Origin: Cellulomonas chitinilytica
GTDB lineage: Bacteria; Actinomycetota; Actinomycetes; Actinomycetales; Cellulomonadaceae
Assembly (NCBI RefSeq): GCF_016862675.1
Contig: NZ_BONK01000009.1
Location: 1 to 64,000, forward strand
Direction of reading: 5' to 3'
Length of the DNA stretch: 64,000 nt
In this document: in pieces, positions 9,098 to 18,349 of the stretch
Layout of the letters: each line of letters opens with the position of its first letter
Numbering within the stretch: position 1 is the first letter of the stretch
Made by a program: the position numbers and the translations under genes
Notes under the pieces: model-generated
Database searches by the model: none
Told to the model about the DNA's origin: nothing
What the model saw: only the letters and a program-made list of their open reading frames with translations

Positions 9098-9159
9098 CGT
9101 GCACCGCCTTCCGCCGTCTCCCGGCCCAGGCCACGGGGCCCGACGAGACTCGGTGCGAC

Positions 9160-10200
9160 TCAGCGGACGAAGGTGGCGCCGAAGGCGTCCAGGACGGCAT
9201 CGATCGGGTTGAGGTAGGTCAGCCCTGTCCCATTGTCGCCCCCGGTCTCCGAACCGGCAAAGAGCAACCCGATCGCGACCCCGTCCTCGCGGTAGACGAG
9301 CGAGCCGGAGTCACCGCCGCGCGAGAACGGCTCGGCGTCGAACCCCTCGACCTCGATCTGGTCGTCGAAGCTCAGCTCGCCGAGCTGGCGGCCGTACCCG
9401 ACGACGACACCGTCGACCTCGATCGCCGACACCCGCCCCCGCGTCACGGCGGTGGTCCTCCCGATCTTCCCGACGACCTCGCCGCCGACGGCGGCCGCGG
9501 TCGTGGTGATCCGGCCCACCGGGTACGTCGGGTCGACCACCGGGTCGTCGAGCAGCGCGATCGCGGCGTCGACCCTGGCGGTCGAGCCGGGCGCGAGCTC
9601 CACGCGGGCGGCCAGCGTGCCGACGCGGTCCCGCGGCTCCCGCCCCCCGTCGGCCGGCCCGGGCTGGAGGACGACGTCGCCGACCCGCGCCTTCGGCGTG
9701 CCGGACAGCACGTGGTAGTTCGACAGGGCGTGCACGGCGCCGCCGACCTCGACGAACGCACCGAGCGTGCCGGCGGTGACGGCGTGGTGCGCGATCGAGA
9801 CGCCCGGGCGCAGGGGTCGCACCCGGCCCGTCTCGCCGAGCGACCGGGCCGTGATGACCGGAGGACGGGGACGGACCCGGTCCGCGCCGTCGGCGCTGCG
9901 ACCGGTCGGCGTCCCGGTCGTCGCGAGCGTCCGGATGCGACCCGTGCGCCGCACGTCGACCGTCGGGCCGACCTGCTCGGCGACCTTGCGGGCGATGCTG
10001 CGCACGCTCGGCACCCCCAGCCGGTACCGCACGGCCAGCGCGTACGAGCCGTCGGGCTGCGGGGCGAGCCCGACGAACAGCACGGGCTCGTGCGCCGTGT
10101 CCGCCGCCCGCACCTCCGCCGGGTGCACGGTCCGCCCGGCCAGCTCACGCGCGTAGTCCAGCACCTGGGCCTTGAGCTCCCGTGCCTTGCTCTTGTCCAT
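9160..10200 (-). CDS. Cytoplasmic trypsin-like serine protease
   Basis: A 346-residue protein. An N-terminal domain of about 90 residues of unknown type is followed by a chymotrypsin-fold protease domain (about 125-346). The catalytic triad is visible: His163 in SNYHVLSG, Asp211 in ARVDAAIALL and Ser298 in RGGDSGSLV. There is no signal peptide or membrane segment, which is unusual for this fold and points to an intracellular role. The chosen ATG (MDKSKAR) is preceded by a G-rich ribosome site; earlier in-frame starts give low-complexity sequence. It forms an operon with the 71-residue protein. Substrate unknown. Confidence 0.8.
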   Translation of the reverse strand: MDKSKARELKAQVLDYARELAGRTVHPAEVRAADTAHEPVLFVGLAPQPDGSYALAVRYRLGVPSVRSIARKVAEQVGPTVDVRRTGRIRTLATTGTPTGRSADGADRVRPRPPVITARSLGETGRVRPLRPGVSIAHHAVTAGTLGAFVEVGGAVHALSNYHVLSGTPKARVGDVVLQPGPADGGREPRDRVGTLAARVELAPGSTARVDAAIALLDDPVVDPTYPVGRITTTAAAVGGEVVGKIGRTTAVTRGRVSAIEVDGVVVGYGRQLGELSFDDQIEVEGFDAEPFSRGGDSGSLVYREDGVAIGLLFAGSETGGDNGTGLTYLNPIDAVLDAFGATFVR

Positions 10201-10328
10201 CCGTCGCCCCCTGCTCGTCCCGACCGGTTCCTCCCGGTCGCGGGCCAGTCTGCCGTGCGACGCCGACATCCGTTGCTCGTCCGACGTGCGGCTTCCCGCG
10301 TGTCGGTGGTGGGCGAGAGGGTGTCCGG

Positions 10329-11033
10329 ATGACTCACATCGTGCTGGTCCCGGGGTTCTGGTTGGGTGCGTGGGCCTGGGACGACGTCCTGGACCCGCTC
10401 CGGTCGGCGGGCCTCGACCCCGTACCCGTCACGCTGCCGGGCCTGGCACCGGGCGACGACGTGGCGGCGGTGCGCCGCGCGGACCACACGCGGGCCGTGA
10501 CGGACGTGCTCGACGGGCTCGACGGCGAGGTCGTCGTGGTCGGGCACAGCGGCGGCGGGGCGGTGGTCGGCGAGGTGCTCGACCGGCGGCCCGACCGGGT
10601 GCGCCGGGCGGTGTTCCTCGACAGCGGACCCCTCGAGGACGGGGCGTCCCTGGCGCTGGACCTGCCCGACGACGTCGCCGCGCTCGACCTGCCTGCGTGG
10701 GACGAGCTGCAGGCGGCCGGCAGCAGCCTCGACGGCGTCGACGAGGCGGGGCTCGCCCGGTTCCGGCGGCTCGCGGTCCCGCACCCGGCCAGGGTCGCCC
10801 GGGAGCCGGTCCACGTGACCGACCCGCGCCGGTTCGACGTGCCCGTGACGGCCGTGTGCACGAGCGTCCCGTCGCAGATGCTGCGCTCGGTGGCCGGCGG
10901 CGGTCCGCCCTTCCACACCGAGCTCGGCCGGTACGACGTGACCTACGTGGACCTGCCCACCGGCCACTGGGCGATGTTCTCCCGGCCGGCGGACCTCGCC
11001 GCGGTGCTCGTCGAGGAGGCTCGCCGGGACTGA
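10329..11033 (+). CDS. Alpha/beta-fold hydrolase
   Basis: A 234-residue alpha/beta hydrolase of the esterase-like type. The oxyanion region is LVPGFWLGAWAWDDV, the nucleophile elbow is VVGHSGGG (Ser74), and the catalytic His is probably in TGHWAMF near the C-terminus. It is cytoplasmic, with no signal peptide. The substrate cannot be read from sequence. A strong hairpin follows. Confidence 0.85.
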   Translation: MTHIVLVPGFWLGAWAWDDVLDPLRSAGLDPVPVTLPGLAPGDDVAAVRRADHTRAVTDVLDGLDGEVVVVGHSGGGAVVGEVLDRRPDRVRRAVFLDSGPLEDGASLALDLPDDVAALDLPAWDELQAAGSSLDGVDEAGLARFRRLAVPHPARVAREPVHVTDPRRFDVPVTAVCTSVPSQMLRSVAGGGPPFHTELGRYDVTYVDLPTGHWAMFSRPADLAAVLVEEARRD

Positions 11034-11096
11034 CGCGGCGCCGCCGCGCTCGGGTCCTCCGCGCGCGGGTGCCGCCCGCGCACGGCCCCGGACGTG

Positions 11097-11131
11097 CGGC
11101 TGCCCCGGCGGTGGTACCGCCGGGGCAGCCG
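11097..11131. terminator. Perfect 16-bp hairpin, bidirectional terminator
   Basis: Arms of 16 bases (cggctgccccggcggt / accgccggggcagccg) pair perfectly around a 3-base loop, between the convergent hydrolase and DUF6458 genes. It is the strongest hairpin I see in the window. Confidence 0.8.
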
Positions 11132-11150
11132 TCCGATCCGGCCGGACGCG

Positions 11151-11504
11151 TCAGACCGCGGGCGGCGCCTGCGGCGGGTTCTGCTGCGCCGGGACCTGCT
11201 GGACGGGCTGGGCGGGCGCCTGCTGGACGACCGGGGCTGCGGGCGCCTGGGGCGTCTGCGGGGTCTGCGGCGTCTGCGGGGTGGCCGCCGCCGGCGCGGG
11301 GGCGACGCGCTGGTCGATGACCTCACGGTGCGAGGTGTTGCTGCGCTGGGCGTTCATGACGATCGCGAGGATCAGCGCGAGCGCACCGGCGCCCATGCAG
11401 ATGTACCCGATCGTCGTGAGGTCGATCGCGTCGATGCTGTCCCGGACGCCGAACGCGAGGATCGCGCCGATGACGATAAGGGCGATGCCGCCTCCGATAC
11501 CCAT
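11151..11504 (-). CDS. DUF6458 small membrane protein
   Basis: A 117-residue protein with two membrane helices (about 4-19 and 31-50: GIALIVIGAILAFGV and IGYICMGAGALALILAIVM), the layout of the actinobacterial DUF6458 family. A Pro/Gln-rich cytoplasmic tail follows, with TPQ repeats and PVQQ/PAQQ units that look recently expanded at DNA level. The ATG has a strong GGAAGGAG ribosome site. Family function is unknown. Confidence 0.8.
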   Translation of the reverse strand: MGIGGGIALIVIGAILAFGVRDSIDAIDLTTIGYICMGAGALALILAIVMNAQRSNTSHREVIDQRVAPAPAAATPQTPQTPQTPQAPAAPVVQQAPAQPVQQVPAQQNPPQAPPAV

Positions 11505-11596
11505 GCTGGCTCCTTCCGTCGGGCCGGACGAGGACTCGTCCGACTCTTGACTGACGGAGTCTGTCGGGAGTACAAGCACCCCGCATCTCGAGAGGG

Positions 11597-13690
11597 TCAG
11601 CCGAGCACCTCCGGGTACCCCTTCGAGGTCCCGCCGAGCACGTGCTCCGCGAGGAACGCCTCGACCGTCCGGTACCAGACGACCGCGTGCTGCGGGCTCA
11701 GGACCCAGTGGTTCTCGTCGGGGAAGTACAGGAACCGGTGGGGCGTGCGGCCCTCGTCGTCGGCGGGCAGCCCGGACTTCGCGAGGAGCTCGTACCAGAG
11801 ACGCAGCCCCTCCCCGATCGGCACCCGGTAGTCCTTGTCGCCGTGCACCACGAGCATCGGCGTGACGATGCGGTCGACGAACCGGTGCGGCGAGTTGTCG
11901 AGCGCCATCCGGTCCGTCATCTCGCGGGCCCAGTAGTAGGCGCCGTCGGTCGTCGGGCCGAACTGGTCCAGGGCCCACAGGCTCGCGTGCGTGACGATCG
12001 CCCGGAACCGGTCCGTGTGCCCCGCGACCCAGTTCGCCATGTACCCGCCGAACGAGCCGCCCATCGCCGCGACACGGGTCTCGTCGATGTCGTCGCGGGC
12101 CTCCGCGGCGTCGGTGACCGCCATCAGGTCGGTGTACGGCGCCGCACCCCAGGCGCCCCAGCCGACCTGCACGAACTCCTGGCCGTAGCCCGTCGACAGC
12201 GCCGGGTCGGGCAGCAGCACCGCGTACCCGAGCGCGACGAGGTTCCACGGGTTCCACCGCCACGACCACGCGTTCCACGACCCCAGCGGACCGCCGTGGA
12301 TCCACAGCAGCAGCGGAGCCGGGTCCTGCGGGCCGGCGCCGTGCGGCAGCGCGAGCCACGCGCGCACCCGGCGGCCGTCCTCCGCGGTCGTCTCGACCTC
12401 CGTGAGCGTCCCCGGCAGCGGCAGGTCCGCGACCGGCGACACCAGCGGCGTCGCCGGCACGGGGGCACCCGTCTCGGCGGCCCGCGCGAGGTCGATCCGC
12501 ACGGGGTGGGACGGGGCCAGGTACGACGTGCGCAGCGCGTACGCGGTCCGGCCGTCCGGGCTCACCTGTACGTCCGAGAACGCCGCGTCGTCGCTGGTCA
12601 GCCGCGTGACGGCACCCGTCGAGACGTCGACGACGAACACCGGCGCGCGGCCGTCGTCGTCCGCGACCACCAGCAGCGACCCGGAGTCCGGCAGCCACAC
12701 CGGGTCGTGCGGCCAACGGTCCCAGCCCTCCCCGAGGCGCTTCGGCCCGCCACCCGCGAGCGGCACCACGAACAGCTCCACCCGGGGTGCGTCGTGCGGC
12801 GTCGAGATCGTCTCCCGCGTGTACGCGACCCACCGGCCGTCGGGGCTGATCACCGGGCCGCCCACGTCGGCGCCGTCGTCGTCCACGAGCGTGCGGCGCT
12901 CCCCCGTCGCGACGTCGACGGCCACGAGCCGCACACGCTGGTCGCCGCGCGCGAGCGGGAGGGTCCACCCGGTGACGAGCGTGCGGCCGTCCGGGCTGAT
13001 CGCGGCGTGCTGCTCGACGAGGGCCGCACGTGCGTCGGGCGTCGCGTCGTGCAACGTGAGCCGCGGGTCCGTGGCGCCCGCGAGCGGCGCGACGACGTCC
13101 GTGCCGACCTCAGCCGTGAACAGGTGCGGGCTGTCGGGGCCGAGGTCCCGGTCCCAGAACCGGACGGGGTACGAGTCGTGCAGGATCGCGGCGACCTTCT
13201 TGTCCTTGCGCTCCTTGCGGAGCTTCTCGTCGGCCTCGGCGTCCGTCGCGGACGGCAGCACGTCCGACGTGACGAGCAGCACCGGCGCGTCCGTCGCGAC
13301 CTGCACCCCGCCGACGCCCGCCGTGCGGGTCGCCACGACCCGTGCCTCGGCGCCGTCGGCCGGGAGCAGCCACAGGGCCGGTCGGGCCTCGTCGTCGGGC
13401 TCGCTCGCGTCCGGGTCCGGGCGCGCGCTCGTGAACAGGAGGTCACCGGCCGGGGTGAAGGCGGCGCTGGCCTCCCCCTTGGCGCTGCGGGTGAGGCGCC
13501 GCGCCGGCCGCTCGCCGGCCGGGTCGACCTCCCACAGGGCCGTGACGTACTTCGTCTTCTTGCTGTCGAGCGTCGCCACCGCCGTGACCAGCCGGGTGCC
13601 GTCCGGGGACAGCACCAGGCCGGACAGCCGCGGGATCGCCACGTAGTCGTCGAGGTCGTGGAAGGGCGTGGTCGTCGTGTCGTCGCTCAC
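11597..13690 (-). CDS. S9 family (prolyl oligopeptidase-type) peptidase
   Basis: A 697-residue serine peptidase. The N-terminal half (about 15-420) is a WD40-like/TolB beta-propeller with repeated LSPDGTRL, ISPDGRW and VSPDGRTAY motifs. The C-terminal alpha/beta hydrolase domain has the nucleophile in MGGSFGGYM (Ser546), Asp in VHGDKDYRVP and His in DENHWVL, the order expected for acylaminoacyl peptidases. No signal peptide. The GTG start (MSDDTTTTPF) is chosen because earlier in-frame codons give unstructured sequence. Likely degrades oligopeptides in the cytoplasm. Confidence 0.9.
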   Translation of the reverse strand: MSDDTTTTPFHDLDDYVAIPRLSGLVLSPDGTRLVTAVATLDSKKTKYVTALWEVDPAGERPARRLTRSAKGEASAAFTPAGDLLFTSARPDPDASEPDDEARPALWLLPADGAEARVVATRTAGVGGVQVATDAPVLLVTSDVLPSATDAEADEKLRKERKDKKVAAILHDSYPVRFWDRDLGPDSPHLFTAEVGTDVVAPLAGATDPRLTLHDATPDARAALVEQHAAISPDGRTLVTGWTLPLARGDQRVRLVAVDVATGERRTLVDDDGADVGGPVISPDGRWVAYTRETISTPHDAPRVELFVVPLAGGGPKRLGEGWDRWPHDPVWLPDSGSLLVVADDDGRAPVFVVDVSTGAVTRLTSDDAAFSDVQVSPDGRTAYALRTSYLAPSHPVRIDLARAAETGAPVPATPLVSPVADLPLPGTLTEVETTAEDGRRVRAWLALPHGAGPQDPAPLLLWIHGGPLGSWNAWSWRWNPWNLVALGYAVLLPDPALSTGYGQEFVQVGWGAWGAAPYTDLMAVTDAAEARDDIDETRVAAMGGSFGGYMANWVAGHTDRFRAIVTHASLWALDQFGPTTDGAYYWAREMTDRMALDNSPHRFVDRIVTPMLVVHGDKDYRVPIGEGLRLWYELLAKSGLPADDEGRTPHRFLYFPDENHWVLSPQHAVVWYRTVEAFLAEHVLGGTSKGYPEVLG

Positions 13691-13776
13691 CGCCCCATCC
13701 CACCACGCCCACGCCGCCGCTTCCCGGTGGCAGACCCACCACCCGCCGGTGGGGCGGGCGAAGGCGGCGGCGTGAC

Positions 13777-13805
13777 GACTTCGTCGCACCTGGTGGTACG
13801 AAGTC
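13777..13805. other. Inverted repeat between S9 peptidase and copD-ctaG
   Basis: GACTTCGT and ACGAAGTC, perfect 8-base arms around a 13-base spacer. It lies 45 bases after the CopD-CtaG stop and about 90 bases before the S9 peptidase start, so it may be a weak terminator or an operator. The sequence does not decide. Confidence 0.4.
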
Positions 13806-13849
13806 TTCACTCAAGGGGCCCGCCGGTCGGCGTCGGGCGGGCACGGCCG

Positions 13850-15982
13850 CTACGGCTGGGGGCGGCCCGGGGTGGGGTGGCCGGGGGCCGGTTCGCGGGT
13901 GTCCTGGGCCGCGAGGCCGGCGAGCATCGCGTTGTACTCGTCCATCTCGACGTCCCCCTCGCGGTCGACGCGGCGGTCGCGGCGGCGGGCCGTCCGCTCG
14001 TCGTCCTTGGCCCACGCGACCGCGACCCCGATGGCGAGCGCGAGGGTCGGGATCTCGCCGATGCCCCACGTGACGGCACCGCCGGCCTGCTGGTCGGCGA
14101 TCGCGGACGGTCCCCACGGGCGGCCCATGAGGCCGAACCAGTCGGCGACGAGCAACGTCTCCCCCGAGACGAGCGAGACGCCGAAGAACGCGTGGAACGC
14201 CATCGTCGCGAACAGCAGCAGGAGCCGCTGCGGGTAGGCCAGGCGCCGAGGCCCGGGGTCGATGCCGACGAGCGCGTTGACGAACAGGTACCCGACGGCG
14301 GTGAAGTGCACGACCATCGCGAGGTGCCCGACGGGGCTGCGCAGCGACCACTCGAACAGACCCGTGTAGTAGAAGAGGATCATCGACACGACGAAGTTCG
14401 CCGCCGCGACGACGGGGTGCGCGAGGAACGTGCCGACCCGGCTGTGCACCAGCACGAGGATCCACTCGCGGGGACCGCGGGACTCGTCGTCGCGCAACCG
14501 CGTGGACCGCACGGGCAGCGCCCGCAGGGCGAGCGTCACGGGTGCGGACAGGGCGACGAAGATCGGCACGACCATCGCGAGCACCATGTGCTGCAGCATG
14601 TGCGCGCTGAACAGGACGTGGCCGTAGAGGTTCGGGCCGCCGTTCGTCGCCCACGTGAACAGCGCCATGCCGGCGGTCCACGACGCCGCCCGGGCCCACG
14701 GCCAGGCGTCGCCCCGCCGCCGCAGCCGCCAGACCCACCGCCAGTACACGACGAGCCCGGCGCCGGCCGCGAACGCGAGGACGAGGTCCCAACGCCACTC
14801 GGTGAGCCAGCGCAGCAGGGTCGGCTCGGGCGGCAGGGGATGGCCGGTGAGCTGGTAGGCGGGCGACGGGTCGGGCGGGGTCGTCTCGGGGACCGGGGGC
14901 GCCGTCTCCCCGAGCGCGACGGCGACACCGGAGACAGCCCCCATCACGGCGAGCTCGACGAGCACGAGACGCCAGAACAGCGGCCCGCCGCGCGTCGCCG
15001 GGGTCGTCCCGCCCGCGAGCCGCGGCACGACGGAGCGCCGGTGCGCGAGCCCGAGGAGCCCGAGCACACCGAACAGCGCGACCTTCGTCAGCAGCAGGAC
15101 GCCGTACGCCGTGGTGAGGTCGGCCCACGTGTCGATGCGCAGCATGCCGTTGACCAGCCCCGACACGGCGATCGCGACGAAGCACCACCCGGCGACGACC
15201 GAGTACCGCGCGACCGACGCCGACAGGTCCGTGCCGATGCGCCGCACCAGCACCGCGAGCGCCGCGAGCCCCCCGATCCACACGGCCGCACCGACGAGGT
15301 GCACGACCATCGACGACGTCGCGATGTCGTGCCCCGACGCGCCCGCGGCGTGGCCCAGCTGGGCCTGCTGCCAGAGCGCGACGAGCACCACGAGGCCCGT
15401 CCACGCCGCACCGGTGGGGGTCGCGACAACGAGGGAGAGAGCCGTGACGACGGCGGCGACCGTCGTGACGAGCAGCAGCGTCCGCCCGAGGTCGATCTGG
15501 GTGACGAAGACGCCGAGCTCCTGCCCGAACGACGGCGTGTCCAGGGTCCGCCCGGCGACGTTCGCGTACGTGAGCACAAGGTGCGCGATCGACAGCACCG
15601 TCCACGTGCCCGCGGCGGCCGCCGCGACGACCGTGCTGCGCGGGTACGCCGTCCCGGCCGCGGTCTCGATGCCGTCGGCGCGAGCCCGGGAGGGCCGCCG
15701 GGCCGCCCGGGCCGTCCGGGCCGCGGGGTCGACGCGCGGCAGCACGCCGACGGCCAGGACGAGCGCGCCCAGCGTGACCGCGCCGGCGAGCTCCGCCAGG
15801 CTCGACGTGACGGGCAGCCCCCACCGCACGAGCGCCCCGGGGTCGCTCACCACCGCGGGCAGGACCGCACCGGAGAACGCGACGCCGGCGACGGCCGCGA
15901 GAGCCGCGACGACCGCGAGCGCGACGACGCCCCACGGTCCCGGCGTCCGACCGGCCGCCGTGCTCGTGCCGCCGGTGCTCAT
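13850..15982 (-). CDS. CopD-CtaG fusion copper membrane protein
   Basis: A 710-residue polytopic membrane protein. The N-terminal half (about 15-370, around nine helices) is a CopD copper-import/resistance domain with conserved His-containing helices (QLGHAAGASGH, VVHLVGAAVWIGG). The C-terminal half (about 400-660) is a caa3-type CtaG domain (FSAHMLQHMVLAM, VVHFTAVGYL, AFHAFFGVSL), which helps deliver copper to cytochrome oxidase. The tail is charged and cytoplasmic. The start lies 4 bases after the copC stop, in an operon with CopC and YcnI. Together they probably take up copper and hand it to respiratory oxidases, a known actinobacterial arrangement. Confidence 0.92.
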   Translation of the reverse strand: MSTGGTSTAAGRTPGPWGVVALAVVAALAAVAGVAFSGAVLPAVVSDPGALVRWGLPVTSSLAELAGAVTLGALVLAVGVLPRVDPAARTARAARRPSRARADGIETAAGTAYPRSTVVAAAAAGTWTVLSIAHLVLTYANVAGRTLDTPSFGQELGVFVTQIDLGRTLLLVTTVAAVVTALSLVVATPTGAAWTGLVVLVALWQQAQLGHAAGASGHDIATSSMVVHLVGAAVWIGGLAALAVLVRRIGTDLSASVARYSVVAGWCFVAIAVSGLVNGMLRIDTWADLTTAYGVLLLTKVALFGVLGLLGLAHRRSVVPRLAGGTTPATRGGPLFWRLVLVELAVMGAVSGVAVALGETAPPVPETTPPDPSPAYQLTGHPLPPEPTLLRWLTEWRWDLVLAFAAGAGLVVYWRWVWRLRRRGDAWPWARAASWTAGMALFTWATNGGPNLYGHVLFSAHMLQHMVLAMVVPIFVALSAPVTLALRALPVRSTRLRDDESRGPREWILVLVHSRVGTFLAHPVVAAANFVVSMILFYYTGLFEWSLRSPVGHLAMVVHFTAVGYLFVNALVGIDPGPRRLAYPQRLLLLFATMAFHAFFGVSLVSGETLLVADWFGLMGRPWGPSAIADQQAGGAVTWGIGEIPTLALAIGVAVAWAKDDERTARRRDRRVDREGDVEMDEYNAMLAGLAAQDTREPAPGHPTPGRPQP

Positions 15983-15986
15983 CGGA

Positions 15987-16706
15987 TCAGGGTAGGTCGT
16001 CGGGACGGGGGTCCCGAGCCGGGCCTGCCATCGGCCCCGCCGTCGGCCCGTCGAGCGTCGGCCCCGCGGTCACCGCACCCGTGCCGGCCGACGGCCGTCG
16101 CAGGAGCAGCCACGCCACGACCCCGCCGACGAGCAGGAGCGCCGCGCCGATCCCGACGAGCACACCGGGTGCGACGGCCTGGTCGTCCGGCGACGGGGCC
16201 GCGACCGGGGTCGGGCTGGTCGACGCGGTCGGGGTCGCGGTCTCGGTGGTGGGCGCCACGGTGGGCCCAGTGGTCGGCTCGGCCGCGGGCGTCGTCGCGA
16301 CCGGCACGGCCGTGGAGTCCGGCGGCAGCCCGATCGCGTTCTGGGCGGTGAACGTGAACGTCCCGTCCACGGCGTGCCCGTCCGCCGACGTGACCCGCCA
16401 CTGCACGGTGTAGAGCCCCTTCGGGAGCTGCTCGAGCAGGTACTGGTTCACGTCGTCGTCGACGAGCTCCGCGGGTCCCGTGCTCGCGACGGTCCCGTCG
16501 GGCCCGGTGACGACGATCTCGGTGCCGAGGGCCACCGCGGGCTCGGTGAACGTGAGCGTGACGTGGTGCGGGGGCACCTCGACGACGGACCCGTCGGCGG
16601 GGTTGGTCCCGACGAGCACGTCGTGGGCCTGGGCCGCCGACGCGCCCGCCAGCGCCGCTGCCCCGGCCAGCAGGAGGGCGGCGCTCGCGCGGAGCAGCCG
16701 GCTCAC
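15987..16706 (-). CDS. copC: CopC-domain periplasm-side copper-binding protein
   Basis: A 239-residue protein with a signal peptide (1-27, AAQA) that leaves His28 at the mature N-terminus, one copper ligand of CopC. The second His is in TSADGHAVDG. The CopC beta-barrel spans about 28-125, a Thr/Pro-rich spacer follows, and a C-terminal membrane anchor (about 185-207) ends in Arg-Arg, so the protein is tethered outside the cell. The GTG start overlaps the ycnI stop by four bases. It probably passes copper to the CopD-CtaG protein encoded next. Confidence 0.92.
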   Translation of the reverse strand: MSRLLRASAALLLAGAAALAGASAAQAHDVLVGTNPADGSVVEVPPHHVTLTFTEPAVALGTEIVVTGPDGTVASTGPAELVDDDVNQYLLEQLPKGLYTVQWRVTSADGHAVDGTFTFTAQNAIGLPPDSTAVPVATTPAAEPTTGPTVAPTTETATPTASTSPTPVAAPSPDDQAVAPGVLVGIGAALLLVGGVVAWLLLRRPSAGTGAVTAGPTLDGPTAGPMAGPARDPRPDDLP

Positions 16707-17485
16707 GCGGCACCCCCGCGGCGACGGGCCGCGACGACGGCCACGACGAGCGCGACGACCCCGAGGCCGAGCCCGGCGGCGCCGAGGACGCGGCCGAGGT
16801 CGTCGGGGGCCGCCGAGGTGCTCGATGTGCCGGTCGACGCCGCCACGGGGGCCACGTCCGGCGCGTCCTGGTCCGCGGTCGTCGTGAGCACCGGGGCCGG
16901 GTGCTCGGGCTCCTCGCCCCCGGCGACGGGTGCGTCGTCCCAGTCGACGACCGTGCCGTCGGAGTACGACTGGTGGGCGGGCAGGACGAGCTCGGTGCCG
17001 GCGTCGGGCAGCGGCCCGACCTGGAGGGCGAGCTCCTGGAACTGGCCGGGGGCGATCTCGGAGCCCGGGTCGGCCGTCCAGGTGACGTGGGCCGGCGCCC
17101 TCGTGAGCGTCGTCCCGTGCACGTCGACGGGCTCGGGCAGCTCGGCCTCCTCGACCGTGGCCGTCCACCCGGGGACCTGCTTCGTCGCGACGTGCACCAG
17201 CGGGGTGTCGAGCGGCAGGTCGACCGTCACCGCGGTCGTCGACGCCGTGTCGGACTCGGTGGGCACCCGGAACGTGAGGACGGTCCAGCCGCCGGCGGTC
17301 GTCGACTCGGGGACGACGCGGACGTGGGCCTGCGCGGCGGTCGGCAGGAGGGTGAGCGTGGCGGCGAGGGCCGTGGCCGTGAGGGCCGTGACCGTGAGCG
17401 CCGCGCGCCGCGGGGCCGCCGACCGGTGCGGCCGGTCAGGTCCGGCAGGTGGCGGGGCAGGGGTGCGGGGGTCGTGGGCAGGCAT
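16703..17485 (-). CDS. YcnI/DUF1775 copper-binding protein
   Basis: A 260-residue secreted, membrane-anchored protein. A signal region (about 28-53) is followed by His54 as the predicted mature N-terminus (AQA-HVRVVPES), the single His ligand of the YcnI monohistidine copper brace; the motif GWTVLTFRVPTE and later Trp residues fit DUF1775 (about 54-195). A C-terminal transmembrane helix (about 232-252) ends in RRR. It is cotranscribed with copC and copD-ctaG. Family members bind Cu(II) and are thought to act as copper chaperones. Confidence 0.92.
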   Translation of the reverse strand: MPAHDPRTPAPPPAGPDRPHRSAAPRRAALTVTALTATALAATLTLLPTAAQAHVRVVPESTTAGGWTVLTFRVPTESDTASTTAVTVDLPLDTPLVHVATKQVPGWTATVEEAELPEPVDVHGTTLTRAPAHVTWTADPGSEIAPGQFQELALQVGPLPDAGTELVLPAHQSYSDGTVVDWDDAPVAGGEEPEHPAPVLTTTADQDAPDVAPVAASTGTSSTSAAPDDLGRVLGAAGLGLGVVALVVAVVAARRRGGAA

Positions 17486-17587
17486 GGGTCGTCCTTCGGT
17501 GCAGGGCGGCGCGGCGTGGCGCCGTGCGGGCGTCGTCGGGCACGCCGGCGCGGCCCCGGCACGACGACCTGCGGACGGACGTGGGTG

Positions 17588-18232
17588 TCAGGGGGCGACG
17601 GGCGTGTGCCACGCGGGTGGGCCCCGCCGAGGCACGACGCCGCGCCACGTCTGCGGGGCGAGCGTGGCGGCCGCGACGGCGACGGGCAGGGTGCCGAGCG
17701 CGGGCACGACGGGCGTCGCGGGTGTCCCGGCGAGGGGCCGCAGCCAGACGACGAGCCAGGCGAGGGCCCGGTCGGCGCCGGCGATGACCAGCGCGGCGGC
17801 GACGGTCGCGACGACGTGCGCGACGAGCATCGCGGAGCCGCCGGTCGACGCGAGCATCGCGGCGGGGTCGTGGACGGCCGCCGGGGTGCAGGCCGCCGCC
17901 TGGGCCAGCCCGGCGACGTGGTCGGCGTGGTGCGCGTGGCCCCCGGGCACGACCGTCGCGCCGGTGCAGGTCGTCGTCGCGAACGCCTCGAACGCCCGGT
18001 GCAGCACCAGCTGCCCGACGCCGAGGGCGACGAACGCGAGGTCCGGCCCGAGCCGCCGGCCGGCGAGCACCGCCGTGCACGCGAGCACGAGAGCGGTCAG
18101 CGCGACGAGCACGACGACGGGCGGCAGCTCCCCTCCGCCGAGCACGTGCGCGAGCCCGGCGAGGGCGACGACGACGAGGGCGACCACGGTCGCGCGCACG
18201 AGGCGCAGCGGTCCGGTGGTCGGCGAGGGCAC
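17588..18232 (-). CDS. Integral membrane protein of the copper operon
   Basis: A 214-residue protein with four or five predicted membrane helices. Between helices lies an extracytoplasmic loop rich in His and Cys (CTGATVVPGGHAHHADH and ACTPAAVHD), which could bind metal. I do not recognise the family. It is the first gene of the apparent copper operon (102 bases before ycnI). The start is taken as GTG giving MPSPTTGPL; a longer N-terminus from an upstream ATG lacks hydrophobic or conserved character. A copper role is inferred from context and the His loop. Confidence 0.7.
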   Translation of the reverse strand: MPSPTTGPLRLVRATVVALVVVALAGLAHVLGGGELPPVVVLVALTALVLACTAVLAGRRLGPDLAFVALGVGQLVLHRAFEAFATTTCTGATVVPGGHAHHADHVAGLAQAAACTPAAVHDPAAMLASTGGSAMLVAHVVATVAAALVIAGADRALAWLVVWLRPLAGTPATPVVPALGTLPVAVAAATLAPQTWRGVVPRRGPPAWHTPVAP

Positions 18233-18349
18233 CCCGACACGGTAGTCGCCGGACTGCACGTCCCCGACCCGGTGAACCGATTCGTCCGGTCGCCCCCACG
18301 TCACACGGACCAGGAGTGGCAGGGAACACATCTGATACCCCTGCATGTT

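Noticed and set aside
11642..16351. Very long open frame (1569 codons) on the plus strand opposite the S9 peptidase and copper genes
   Set aside because: It is a GC-rich shadow: the translation is Arg/Gly/Pro-rich with no domain, and the minus-strand genes beneath it have clear catalytic motifs. Many similar frames (for example 16901-18500 and 57497-60787) were dropped for the same reason.
18335..18341. ATACCCC as a CsoR box upstream of the copper operon
   Set aside because: Only one half-site is present; the partner GGGGTAT is missing, unlike the complete box at 47424-47440.
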